Positions 13,151 through 24,747 of a DNA stretch of 64,000 nucleotides are shown piece after piece (the stretch's first letter is position 1; the number at the start of each line of letters is the position of its first letter). The position numbers were made by a program, and so were the translations under genes. This DNA comes from Crossaster papposus. Its lineage: Eukaryota > Echinodermata > Asteroidea > Velatida > Solasteridae. Below the pieces are notes generated by a model. The model did not search any database, was not told where the DNA came from, and saw nothing but the letters and a program-made list of their open reading frames with translations. Location of the stretch: assembly GCA_037893245.1 (NCBI GenBank), contig JBAIAA010000409.1:2533001-2597000 (forward strand), given 5' to 3'.

Positions 13151-14175
13151 TTATTGCGTTTTAGACCGTCAATTGCAGCTGTACGCAAGACTAGCTAATC
13201 AGCACTTGCGAGTGTTGATCAGGTCAGCGGTGCTTGTGTCCCATCCAATGAACTATCGGACTGTACCTTAGCTTGTTGTTATTCGTATTAAGGCCTATCG
13301 TATGATCTACATGATTATTCTAATTATGAGAATACACACGCCCTCCTCCCGCTGGTGACTGACACACCAGTCAGTCCGCAGCGCACGCGTTAATGAGGTT
13401 ATATCCCGAACTTTATTTGCAGGGCCGGCGTCGCAAATCGGCCACGAGGTTTACGCTAGTAATTGCGAGAGCTCGACCGTTTTGCTTTCACAAGCTACAC
13501 GTTGCAAACGAAGCAGTGATTCTCCAAGATGGCGTGGTAAGTGGAAAGCGAACAAGTGGAAAGCGAACGATTTTCTGCAGAATGATATAAAATATGACGA
13601 GATTCAGTATGTTTTTGGCAGAATTTTGTTTACTCGAAGTTAGGGTATGATTTTAAGGAAATTTGTTGTCGTGTGTTTATTTTCTGCGCCCTGACTGGAC
13701 TAACAAAAATTGCCAAAAATGATCACTACACATCGATAAAGGAAGCAACTATCTATCGTTTGATATACAATTTAGCCTGTGGCGACATTTTTTTCATGTA
13801 TTTTGCGACGATTTTCGTGCGCGCGATTTCAACTTTTTTCGGCCATGTCTTTCGTCTTGCACATACGCAGAGCGTGTATTTCATTATGCATACAAGCACT
13901 GTATTACATGTGCTGGATATAGTTGATGGTGATTGCACAGTAGCCAACAGAAATATAATTAATTGTTTTGTTTTGTGTGGCTTATTTATATGATAAAGTT
14001 AGGTTCCTGCCTTCATGACATGCATACAAAATTTATTTTTCTTTCATGTATAAAAACGACTTAGGTCTATGTTTTTGTTCAAAATTATAACAAATTGTTT
14101 AATAATAATAGTTACTGCTATTATTGTGCTAAACTTTATAGTTAATATTTCTGTCTTCCAATATGTTTCTTTATA
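13151..14175. other. No firm gene; possible promoter/first exon
   Basis: 13525-13545 reads ccaagatggcg followed by tg and gtaagt: a YY1-like initiator, an ATG and a consensus splice donor within 20 bases. This could be the 5' end of the remnant at 14.2 kb. A 19-bp sequence cagtcagtccgcagcgcac near 13370 recurs inverted near 15551, and a 27-bp block at 13679 (ctgcgccctgactggacta) recurs directly at 15151. Confidence 0.35.
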
Positions 14176-14179
14176 CTAG

Positions 14180-14530
14180 GTAGTAGTCATGCCGTCTACC
14201 AGTGGCCATGCCCATCACCATGCCCACCGCAGCCATCGCAGCCATTGCCAGCATATCGGGAGCCTCCGGCACCGAATGCCAAAGACAAAGCTCTTGTCCT
14301 TGAATATTCTCTCACAAAGTATCTCAAAGAGAACATCACTACTAAAGTTGGTTGATTTGCAGGTAGTGACTCGTCGCGGTACTACAATTTCTGGCCTTAG
14401 AAAGTATCTGCTTCATCAGCATGACATCAACTTCACAACTGTGCCTGACATTGTATTTGTAATTATATTTCATGTTGGGACAAATGATCTAGAGTTGGAT
14501 TTCCAAAGAAGTGTTGAAAATAGTTAAACA
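14180..14530 (+). pseudogene. SGNH-esterase-like remnant
   Basis: A pyrimidine tract plus ag (about 14170-14180) precedes an open region. A frame ending at 14527 holds FHVGTNDLE, preceded by a TTIxGLRKYL-like helix. That is the 'GxND' block of SGNH/GDSL hydrolase folds, as found in the esterase-like domain of some CR1/L3 LINE ORF1s and in related multicopy invertebrate proteins. The upstream half (ALVLEYSLTKYLKENI) reads in another frame, so the unit is broken or mis-spliced. The catalytic Ser block is not visible. Could be a LINE ORF1 fragment or a host pseudogene. Confidence 0.4.
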
Positions 14531-15680
14531 TTTAAATGTACTGATGGATATATACAGCACGTGCTTTGTACATGTAGATTTAAATGTTTTTGTATTTTAG
14601 TGTTTTAAATAATATACACAATTTACAACAATTTAATGCCAAAGAAACTACCGGTATGCCAAAAACATAAAGAAAAGATAAAACAAACTTTATTTACTTT
14701 TACAATAAATCTCAATGGTTTGCACATTGAACATTATGCCGAAGATGATGGTAATTATCATCTACACTATGTTATCATTATTTTAACTTGAATGTTGGCC
14801 ATATTTTTGTTGATGTTTTGCCTAATTGCTAAACATTTATTATCTTATTACCAACCCTAATTGTTGTCATTTCTTTAATCTGTATTTATGTACATGTACA
14901 TGTAATAGTTGATGTAATTAAAATAAGTTCTAACAATTTCAGGGTTTAATTTAACAATTTTAGTCAAGCCATATAACACCAACAGGGTACATGTATATTA
15001 ATGTAAGCGATAACATGCAAGTTTTAGATAAAAAGTGCAGTTTCTTTTATAAACCAACCTCACAATACAGATATAAATTATTGTAAAAAGGAAGACTATA
15101 AACTGTCATGGCGGGGTGTTCCGTTCGTTACTTTCTTGTGAACGTTAGGATTTTCTGCGCCCTGACTGGACTAAGTTAAAATCAACCCCAAATCTACATT
15201 ATTTTGATAGAATATGAAATTATCTTTAATATCAGTGTGGAAATGGGTTGTGGCCACCGCCAGAAAATGAAAAAATCTCGTCATTTTTTAAAGGTCAATT
15301 TGTTGGTTCGGAAGTTTTTTTTACGTTATAAATTTCACCCTCTAAATGTCATATAATTTCGAATATGATTTTATAATATACCAGAATGTTTCCTTATCCA
15401 AAAGAAAATATACATAATATTGACAGTCGGTGAATAAAACGGATGTTTCAGACCAAATTCCAGGCGTCGTCGCCAGCTCATTAAGTATTCAAAAACGAGG
15501 TCACGCACAAAGTGCTATGCATAAAGCGCACATAAAATAAACGGCTTTTCAGTGCGCTGCGGACTGACTGACGCCAGATGTGTACAATGGCACAAATACA
15601 ACGACGCCTGGCCCGCTTATATTGTTACAAGATACAATGGGATACGTTATGGCGGGAATTTCGATGGGGTATTTTCAACT
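14531..15680. other. AT-rich intergenic stretch
   Basis: No ORF of note. Contains a tgtacatgtacatgta run (about 14890) and the second members of the short repeat pairs listed at 13370 and 13679. Nothing else seen. Confidence 0.5.
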
Positions 15681-17090
15681 TAAACCATTGCTATGACGTC
15701 ACGCTATTGTTAAAAGTGTGGATTCGTATCTAAGAATCAACGCTTTGGACAATAACAGTGGATTCGTATCTACGAATCTTTAGTAAAGTGTGGATTCGGA
15801 ACGGTTTTTATCTTGCCTACATTTGTAACAATTACGAATCCACGGTTATTCAATTCCTCAACCCTAATCCAACCCTGATTACGTAAGAGCCTCGAGAACC
15901 TCCCTTTAGGCCAAAAAAACAAAAAAAACATGTTTGTCTTTTTTTTAGAAGGAAGGAGGAGGCCTTTTTTTCTTTTTCTTTTAATAGCCGCTCGACACAT
16001 TCTAATGCGGGTCATGTAGTGAACATGTCACGCCCTATCTTTCTATTTGAAATTAAAACATGTCTCACCCACGATTAAAAATCAAAATTCATGTGGGTCG
16101 ATCATGACATACACGTCACACCCTAGCCTTCCCATTATAACAAAATATTTTTTTTCACAGCTTGTACAAAGTGATGCTAAAGTCTAAAGTACGATCTTAA
16201 AATTGTGTTATCTTTTTTAATTGTCTTTTTTGCCATTTTGCGAAAAAGCCTTCGTTTTTGTTTTGATTTTTGTTTTACTTCTTCTTTTTCTGTTCTTTTT
16301 TGGACCATAATGCCATAGACTTCGTACACGTTCTTTTGTACAAGCAATTTTCATAGAAAAAAAAGTCGTATCCAAACAAAACTTTACCCAAGTGAAGACC
16401 CTATATGCTCGTGTCTAGCAGACAGACATCATGATGACGTCATCAGGGGTCACGCTACGTCATATTAAAGGTTTAATTTATTTTATCTTTGAAAATCAAT
16501 AACAAATCACGCGCAAAAGACTCGTGTGTGAGAAATCACGTGACCCTTCCTTTCGGTCCAAACCGAAAGCGCCTTATAATTTGAAAGTAAAAAATGATAT
16601 GAACTTACTTTAAACGATGTTAGTGTTTGGCTAGATGTACTTTTCAAAAAAATTACCGGCGACGTCATAACATGTTATAGCACCCTCTGGCGGCAGGTTC
16701 AAAATTAATATTCAGTTGATGTGTGTGGCGAAGTTTGCTGAAATCACTTTATAATTGATGTATATAATAGCTTCATGTTAGAAACAATTTGACCGGGAGA
16801 AAAAAAATATGACGTCACCAGACCGGAAGTTAGAATGAAAAGACTTGAAGCCATCATTCAATTGTATGTGATTTATTACGTTTTAAGACCTTGAAGCCAT
16901 GTATCAGCAACGGATCATGCTAAAATAAAAATAATTGTGTATTGGGTTGGTTAGGTAGTTCACCAAAAGTTTACAAATGTGTGACGTTATCGTTTTAATC
17001 ACTTTAAATTACCTTTAATCTGTTTAAATAACCTAAATTCGTTTTGATTACTTTTAATGTGTTTAAAATTCCTTTTAGATGGTTTTTACG

Positions 17091-17108
17091 GGGGGGGGGG
17101 GGGGGGGG
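17091..17108. repeat. Copy-specific poly-G expansion
   Basis: Where copy 1 reads ttttacgg followed by about 18 G and tgcgaaaagg, copy 2 (62786) reads ttttacgggg plus an A run and then tgcgaaaagg. The G tract therefore grew after the two copies separated, or is an assembly effect. Confidence 0.8.
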
Positions 17109-18329
17109 TGCGAAAAGGCCCTATGTTCTGTTACTCGAACAGACGTAGTTCTAGTTATTATTATTATATATTTTATTTTAAGATAATACAATTTATTATT
17201 TTTGTGAAGAAAAAAAAAGGAGGCGGCCTCTAAAAAAAGAAGCGGGCTGTGACGCTAAACATATTGTTTTTTTAGTTGGCCTTATGTAAATTACGTCTAT
17301 GGCCACGATACATGCATGCCTTTTCATCTCCACTCAACTGGGTAGTTAATGACAATTAGTAACCCTAAATTAGCCATATATTGAGCCAATCTGTGAACAA
17401 TTTTAAAAGAAGCTAATTTCAACTGATTTTGGTGGGTATGGGTATGGACAACTACCAAAAAAAAGGAAGGAGGGATAGGGGTTGGGGAACTTTTTTTATT
17501 AGAGGTCAAAGGTCATTGACCCCTGCCTAAATCACTAAAAATTATATTTCAGCAACAAAATATGGTATATAGATGATCTTGGTGTCAAAATGCACAGAAT
17601 TACAAAAGAAGATGACATCAAATAATTATTGACCCTTGGGACCAAATCCTAACCTCCGAAAATGAGGTCAAAGGTCAAAAAACTATTTTATTACTAAAAT
17701 GTCATATTTATAACAGGAAAATTATCATTAAATAAAAATTAGCACAAAAAAATCGAAGAGACTAATTTTAACTTACGTGGCGGGTATGGGAGTTATTATT
17801 TATTCTAGGAGCAGAGGTAAAAGGTCATTGACCCTGGACTAAAACACTATAAATTGTATCTCGGCAACAACGAATGTACTTGTATGATCTTGGTGTCAAA
17901 ATGGTCATAATTACACTGGAAGTAGAAAAATGTAAATTCTTGTGATATAAATGTAGGATACAAATTGACCGCCACATATGACCTTAAGGTCAAAGGTCAT
18001 TATTCGAAGCCCCATATTGAATACACAAAGCACCACCCTAGAGATATACGTATAACATAAAACAACATGAATTATGTCTTTGTTTAAGAAGTGATTACTC
18101 ATAACACCTAGTTACCCTACATGTACGTACCCTGACTAGTTACCCCAGTGAAGTGAGATGTCCCAAAAGTTTCCTATTAATAAGAAGAGGAGTTTGGTGC
18201 ATCTTGCAGAGAGTCTTATATATAGCAGAGAGATTCAGCACACCCTAAGTCGGTATTTGGCGGCTTAATCAAGGGCGAAGTGACTGGAACAACCGTATAT
18301 GTACCCATTTAAAAGACTTTGAGGAGAGG

Positions 18330-18758
18330 GTTGAATTATTCAAGGACCAACTTAAAAAGCGCGGATACACAAACGAAGACCTAGCCCTTCCTCAAAGGGG
18401 CAAGCCTTCCGCGGACTCTAAGCGTGACAAAAACCCAAACAAAACCCACAATACCCCACTGGTGTTCGTCCTACCATACTACCCACGAGTCGCGCACCCA
18501 ACTCTCAAACGGGCTTTCCTCAAACACTGGCACTGGATTAGTGAAAACGAATACCTAAATACATGTAGGCTATTTGATACCCAACCCTTGGCATACAAAC
18601 GGCACAAAAACATACAATATGAACTTGTTCGATCTAGAACTAAAGCATCTCCACAATCCAACCAAGAAGAAAACAACCTGGATGAGGAGAATGTGCAAAT
18701 CCTATTGGAACTATTGGAAGAACAAAACAATGATCAAAGAAATGGCTCTCAAGACTAA
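18330..18758 (+). pseudogene. Penelope-like RT C-terminal fragment
   Basis: An open frame reads CTHLKDFEERVELFKDQL, then a basic linker, then PYYPRVAHPTLKRAFLKHWH and PLAYKRHKNIQYELVRSR, followed by an acidic Gln/Asn-rich tail and a stop. This is the pattern after the thumb of reverse transcriptases from Penelope-like (GIY-YIG) elements: a helical 'KRGY' segment, a 'xYxPxxxxLKxxxxKHW' block and a 'PLxAYKRxxNxxxxLVRS' block. The catalytic RT palm is absent and no GIY-YIG endonuclease follows. The fragment lies between long inverted repeats of a DNA-type element, so it is captured or an older insertion. A similar fragment upstream (about 18255-18300) appears in other frames. Confidence 0.55.
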
Positions 18759-19268
18759 AACAAAATAAATAAGTCAAGATGCCTTCCTTTCGATCAATAC
18801 CCCCCAAAAGCCGGTATTTGTCCTTGCAATCTGTGATATAAACCGACACACAAATATAAAAACAAGGAAAAAGAAAAGTAAACTGAAAGAATGGTGACTG
18901 ATGAAGTGCATAATATAGCACAAAAAAATATGACCTGCTCCCCTTCCAAAAAAGGAGAGAAAAAGGGGACGGCATATTATTACCGGTAATAATTAATCAC
19001 TGAGTGAACTAAAAACAAAGGACCACTGTTGCAATACACAAACCACAAACCAAAAAACAAAACAAAAAGAGTTAAGAATTACGCTCCGGAGAGGCCAGTC
19101 AAACAACCACTCTCTGGCATACCGGGCATACCCACTAGATAACGTACAATTACAGATTTAACTCTGCCAGTCACAAATACAATCCATATGATACTTGTCA
19201 GCAGAACCGCGTCTCAAGAAAATAACGAAAAACACGGAGGGGTTCTCTTGAAACTTGTACACGTAACC

Positions 19269-19292
19269 CCCCCCCCCCCCCCCCCCCCCCCC
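19269..19292. repeat. Poly-C tract
   Basis: About 24 consecutive C, one of roughly a dozen G or C homopolymers of 12-50 bases spread over the window. Another C-rich run of (cccccg)n type is at 19903-19930, at the inner edge of the right inverted repeat. Confidence 0.9.
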
Positions 19293-20599
19293 TCCTACCG
19301 ACTGCAATCACTAAGAAAAAACTTACATTAAGAATTACGCTCTGGGCAATATAGTTACGCAACCACACTGCTGGCATACCAGCAAATCATAAATATACAG
19401 ATTTATCTCTGCAGACCAGCAACAAACATACAATTCTATGATACTTCACGCAGCAGAACTGTTGCAGCATCTCCAAAACAATAATGAAAACGATGAGAAA
19501 TAGTTCTGACTTGTGACAACTTCCATAAACACCCTCCCCTTCTCATAGTAGAATGAGTTCTGATTCACTGCAGCTAACTCTGGGATTGATCAAACAAACC
19601 ACAACAAACAAACTGATCATTCCTAGAAGTATGCCTGCATAAACCGGTTTCCCTTTGCTATTTCCTTGCAAAAGCACTTCATCTTTAACTAAAAAACCTA
19701 ATAGTCTCACAGAAAAAGAAAACAATTCCACATAATCCAGCGTTAGACGTCCTTCAATTAAATGTCCTTCCCATGTGACCGAGAATAGTTTTAATAATAA
19801 AAAAACGTAGGCTGAATGTATGATTACGCTCCTTCCCAATAAACACCAAACATGATTATAAATGCACATATACAAACTATTTGACACTAATGAACTTTAA
19901 TCCCCCCCCCCCCCGCCCCCGCCCCCGCCCAATTGCTCATTTTGACCTTTAACCTCGTATTTTGGTGGTGAAGAATCCATTTCATATTGTGTTTGTCTCC
20001 TAGTATAATTTTGTGCATTTGGACACCAAGATCATCTAGGCCTATGAAAAACATACTGCTGCTGAGATACAATTTATAATGTTTTAGTGCAGGGTCAAAG
20101 ACCTTTGACCCTCAGAAAGGGAATTTCCCCCTCCTTCTTTGCTCTTGGAATAAATAATAACCCCCATACCCGCCACAATAAGTTGAAATTAGCCTCTAAG
20201 ATTTGTTTTTGTTTTTGTTGCTATAAATGACATTTTAGTAATAAAATTGTTTTGTGACCTTTGACCTCATTTTCGGAGGTCAGGATTTGGTCCCAAGGGT
20301 CAATAATTATTTGATGTCATTTTCTACTGCAATTCTGTGCATTTTGACACCAAGATCATCTATATACCATATTTTGTGGCTGAAATATAATTTTTAGGGA
20401 TTTGGGCAGGGGTCAATGACCTTTGACCTCTAATAAAAAAAATTCCCCAACCCCTATTCCTCCTTCCTTTTTTTTGGTAGTTGTCCATACCCATACCCAC
20501 CAAAATCAGTTGAAATTAGCTTCTTTTAAATTTTTTCACAGATGAACCTTAAGTTAGGGATACTAAATACCTCTTTTGACGCAATGGTTTAAGTCAGAG

Positions 20600-20704
20600 A
20601 ATACACTCGCAAGTGTGGATTCGTATTTAAGAATCCACTCGGCGCTTCGCGCCTCGTGAATTCGTAATTACGAATCCACACTTTCTCGTGTATTCTCCTA
20701 TACA
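20600..20704. repeat. Terminal palindrome of Helentron copy 1
   Basis: gagaatacactcgcaagtgt... returns inverted as ...acactttctcgtgtattctc around a centre cggcgcttcgcgcctcg. Identical in layout to 63068-63171 in copy 2. Its repeated core gtgtggattcgta also occurs three times near the 5' end (15717-15800). Confidence 0.85.
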
Positions 20705-21261
20705 TACCGGTTGTAATTGTGTGGATCAAACCACTTTGCAGGGAACACATATAGTCCAGGAAAAATAAGTTTTGACCTCAAACAAATTGCAACAAATTGT
20801 TTTTCACCACAGTGCACTTCTAAAAGGTTCCTAGAATGACATACTAAAAATCCACAAAAATCCAAGTGGTGGAAATATGTCTAATTTGCATAAATCGTTA
20901 ATCCCTGCCATGTAATATTTTGTATTCCCATATTTGGGTATATATTTTATTTTAATTTTTTTAAAAGTTTATTTTGGTGATTCTACTTACATATCATTAC
21001 TTGAATAACATTTGCTAAAGCATATAAGTGACTGAATAATTATGAGAACACAGTAATTATCCAAAATGACAACTTTGTGACCCTATAAATGTGCGCACAT
21101 TACACTGTCTCCAGATATCATCATGTAGTTAGTATTGGTGAGCTTCAAATTCACCATGTTGCTTACTGGCACAGTTATCATATTAAAACCTTATGAAAAA
21201 TCAGATGAACAATAATAACATTGTGGTATTTAGCCCAGAAAAAAAAAAATGGGGAAAATGG
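20705..21261. other. Intergenic, AT-rich
   Basis: No gene or repeat recognised. Coding similarity of the following pseudogene may start at about 21262. Confidence 0.4.
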
Positions 21262-22703
21262 TGTGTCTTCCAAATCACAACTTCTGTCTCGGCCTATTGA
21301 CATCGAAGTGCTGATGACCTATTCGATCACTCCAGTACCTCACTGCTTGGGTACGCCAGATGGCTACAATGGCAAAGACTAACAAGGCAGCGTCAGTTCA
21401 CCACCTGACAAGCAAAGTGCCTGATGCTGAACTGCCTTCTGCAAGTCCTGGGGAAACCCTTTTCATTGAAGATGGCAATGCCCACTTTCATACTTTGGAA
21501 GACCTCTCCCCGACGTTCAAGGACATTTGTCTGAAGTTGCTGGATCAGCTATCTAGCAAACCAGACGTAGTCTTCTCCACTGATATGTATGTAAAGGACT
21601 CCATCAAAAGAGAGGCTTCGTCGGGGAAATAGTGCTAAAATCATCCTCTAAGGGATCAACACAAGAAAACCTGCAGACTTCAAAGTGTTCCTGCAAAATG
21701 ATGACAACAAGAAGCAATTATGCAAGTTCATGCTCCGCGTCTGGGGTTGTGCAGAGGCAGCACGTCAACTAGAGGGGAGAAAGGTCATATTAGTAGTTGA
21801 GGGTGTTTCATTCCAACTATCATCTACAGATGGAAAATCAGTGCAACAAGAGGAAATCCCAGGTCTGAGGTCAAACCAAGAAGAGACAGATAGCCGTGTT
21901 GTACTATACCTGCTTTATGTAAAAGAACACAGTTACAGGCAGGCTGTTATACATAGTCCAGACAGTGATATCTTCTTCATCCTGTTGCATTATGCACATA
22001 AATTGAGGCCTCTGATCATTTTTTTTCATACCGGTAGTAGAGCAAATCGAAGGTTGTTGAACATCAGTGATATCGCTAAAGACTTGGGGCCAAAATACTG
22101 CCAATCGCTACTTGGCATATACTGCTTTACCGGCGAGGACTGCAACTGTGCCTTTAAGGGAAAGGGAAAAAAAAAAACTCTGAAGAAGCTTGAGAAGAAG
22201 CCACGGTATCAATACCTTTGTTTTACAAATTGGGCGATAGCTGGGAAGTAGGTGCGGAGCTTGTAGGTGAGCTTGAGGAATTTGTATGCTTCCTCTATGG
22301 ATTCCCAAGGGTCAAGGAAGTTAATACAGTGAGGGCCCTCATGCCTAAGAAGATGGTTGGTGAGGGCGGGGCCATCAATAGCTCATCTAAAGTGGATTTG
22401 TCCAGGCTTCCACCATGCAAGCAGTCACTGGTACCTCACATCAAGCGTGCCAATTATAGGGCAGCACAGTGGAAGAGTTCAGATGTACCCATTCAGGAAA
22501 TTCCACCTTCTATAGAACATGACTCGGCCCGATGTGGAAACTTCATTGAGCCAGTCTGGTCCGAAGGACCAGTCTTGCCACCTCGTCTTGAAGACATTTT
22601 GGCTGAAGTTACGCTAGAAGAAACGTCAGATGACGACGATGTTGACATCGAGGGAGATGATGAATCTGACTGTTCCACTTTTGACGACTGTGACAGCGAT
22701 TAA
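21262..22703 (+). pseudogene. Multicopy invertebrate/fish gene family relic
   Basis: Blocks in order: RPIDIEVLMTYSITPVP (21285-), SFSTDMY-like strand (about 21575), a Lys-rich loop, SNQEETDSRVVLYLLYVKEH (about 21860), VIHSPDSDIFFILLHY (about 21950), a GIYCFTGEDCNCAFKGKGKK patch (about 22115), LGDSWEV..ELEEFVCFLYG (about 22225), LPPCKQSLVPHIKRANYRAAQWK (about 22405), and an acidic tail of Asp/Ser. This order is familiar from a large family of hypothetical proteins in corals, molluscs and fish. The EExDxR and SxDxD blocks resemble a PIN/FEN-like nuclease core. Reading moves between frames at least twice (near 21610-21660 and near 22215), so this copy is a pseudogene with no visible introns, suggesting retro- or transposon-mediated spread. 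The exact function of the family is unknown to me. Confidence 0.65.
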
Positions 22704-23206
22704 AAGTATGTCATCATCAAAGCTGCAGATAATTGCTTAAAATGTTTATGTTATGTTTTTGCTTTTATTTGAGACACCTCCAGATTTATTACACAATAGG
22801 CATATTTTCTTAAATTTTGCCATTAATTTGGGCAGCCACTTTGGTGGCCCTTTTGAATTTGGTGCATGGTAGCTAAACGAAAGAATGCTTGAAATTAATT
22901 TTTAAAAGTTTAAAAACATACACATGTATCTAATCATTTCATTTAAGCCTTTATCACAATTTTTGGCTGTAAACCACTTTTCTCAAATTTGACCATTCTT
23001 GGCTGCCATATTGGCTGCTATTTTTAATTTGAAGCATGATAGCAAAAAACGAATACCAAATGGGTAAATGACGGTAAAAAACATATAACTAACAATTTTA
23101 TTTAGGCTTTTGTCATATTATTTGGCTGATATATACTTTTTTCCATTTTTGACAATTTTTGGCGGCCATAATTGGCCGCCATCTTGGATATCTTCAGAGC
23201 ATCGGG
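22704..23206. repeat. AT-rich spacer with 'GGC(T/C)GCCAT' tandem motifs
   Basis: Three diverged units of about 165 bp (about 22830, 23005, 23160) each carry ttgg(c/g)(t/g)gccat-type motifs related to those at 29.8-30.7 kb. No ORF. Confidence 0.5.
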
Positions 23207-24747
23207 TTTATTTAACTGTTAACATCCCAAGTGTGTTTTAGGACCCTAACAGGCACCCTAAGAGGTTGGTGTGGAATGGTTCTGGGGGGAGGGGGGGAAG
23301 GGGGGGAGAAGGGGGGGGGGGGGGGGAAGGGGGGGGGGGGGGGGGGGGGGAGGGGGGGGGGGGGGGGGTGCACGGGGGTCCCCCTCTATTTCTTTTGGTA
23401 CATAGCGTTATGGGGACAACCCATAGGGTTTGTGTGTAAACTGAAATCTCTCTAATCTCAAACTTAGAACACTCTAAAATTCTAAAATTTTCAGGATCAC
23501 CCTAATTTGTCCTCTAATTTTTTGTCATTATACCATAACCTGATTTTATCTTGTTCAACCTTTACTGAACACCCAACGCGCTATGGGGACTCGAAAATGT
23601 CCCCACTAATCGGTCTGTCTTTTCCAAACAAAAGAGCCTGTCCCCCTAACGCGGTGAGTGCCTACCCGTATGTACACACCCTTACTGTCACTGTGTGTAC
23701 ATCCTTTGTATTCGTAAAGTTAAAAACTATGGATCAATTTTCATCAAATATCATTTCTCTCACCATGAAGTTGTTTTCAATCCACATTTGTAACTGTTAT
23801 ACCCTAGGTTAATCCTCTTCAATGTTTCTATATGTAACCATATAACCCGTTTTACCTCTAGCGTTCTGTATTCAAGAAGGGAAACCGTATGTGGACTTAG
23901 CCAAGTCCATAGAAGGTTTCAGGTTTGTGTAAAGGGCGGATATCTTTTGTTACCAAGTCTACACAAGGATAGCAAGGTTCGTACACATAAATTGTGTGAA
24001 GCAAGACATGAGACGGAGAGAACCCCCTCCTTTGAGGTGGTCATTGTGCTAGCAGAATGTTTTTTTTTTCTTCAGGAATAATATTTAGGTTTTAAGAGGG
24101 GAGGCGGTGCGTTAAGTAACAACAGTTACGTAAAGTCCCGCTATGCTATATTGAGTTATGATTGAAACTATAGTCGATTTGACAGTGGGGAATGTTTTTT
24201 GTAATTATTACGATTCCCAGTCACATGGGAAGACCATTCATTCTTAGGCATGGATGCATAGGATATGCCATTATTGAGTTATTGTTTATTAATCAATGAC
24301 TCGATTACTATATCTTCCAGCGTTAAACGGTACTCGTGGCTGCGCAAATTTCTAGATAACAGTAAATTGTGTGGTGGTTCTGGTAGTCACGCACCTCACA
24401 CATGTACCTACTCACTGACAATGAAAACCTATGTATTGTGTATGAAATTATACTGCGCGGGCGGTGTCATGACGATAGAGGCGACGCCCTCTCGGCAATA
24501 CTTTATTTGCGCACATATATGCCTAACGAAGCAGTCACGCTTTTTAGTATACCTAAATCACGATTTGACAAAAATGTTCGGGAGGAACACCTTTTATTTG
24601 TGTTGGACAACCAAAGAATGTTCCATAGTGATGCTGGCTTGCTGCTTGCAAAATGTTCATTGCAATTTGCGAGGTAAGTGCATAGTTGGAACTCTGTCTT
24701 AAATACTGTAAACATGGCTGACACGCGAGTTTAATTAAACGCATAGA

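Larger units (their letters stand above)
17357..20565. mobile_element. 3.2-kb element with about 650-bp inverted repeats
   Basis: Begins TAGTAACCCTAA and ends TTAGGGATACTA, flanked by AAT on both sides (17354-17356 and 20566-20568). The other Helentron copy has an uninterrupted ..aacaatact.. at this point (about 63040), which is the empty site. Terminal inverted repeats run about 17357-18003 and 19925-20565; they are rich in the phrase gaggtcaaaggtcattgacc and end in the poly-C/G-rich stretch near 19905-19930. The interior contains a Penelope-type RT tail (18330-18758), a diverged tandem pair (19070-19260 and 19327-19500) and a poly-C tract. No transposase was recognised. The superfamily is undetermined; a 3-bp duplication is compatible with Harbinger- or Zator-like DNA transposons. 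Confidence 0.7.
15681..20704. mobile_element. Helentron-like element, copy 1 (interrupted)
   Basis: Starts TAAACCATTGC just after a T and ends CCTATACA just before a T. The inverted copy of the 5' end (GCAATGGTTTA, 20581-20591) is not terminal but about 115 bp inside, followed by a terminal palindrome of about 105 bp. An asymmetric inverted repeat, a 3' hairpin, no target duplication and insertion between two Ts are the hallmarks described for Helentrons and their non-autonomous HINE relatives. A second copy at 61339-63176 shares both ends, with estimated identity in the mid-90s percent. No Rep/helicase ORF is visible, so it is non-autonomous. A 3.2-kb element (17357-20565) interrupts this copy; without it the length would be about 1.8 kb. 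Confidence 0.6.

Noticed and set aside
17357-20565. Polinton/Maverick with long inverted repeats
   Set aside because: Only 3.2 kb, 3-bp duplication and no capsid, polymerase B or integrase sequence; ends do not fit that family.
24265-24702. 145-codon ORF repeated in units A and B
   Set aside because: Two overlapping frames are open in near-identical tandem DNA; no domain, and unit C uses a different continuation. Repetition reflects duplication, not selection.
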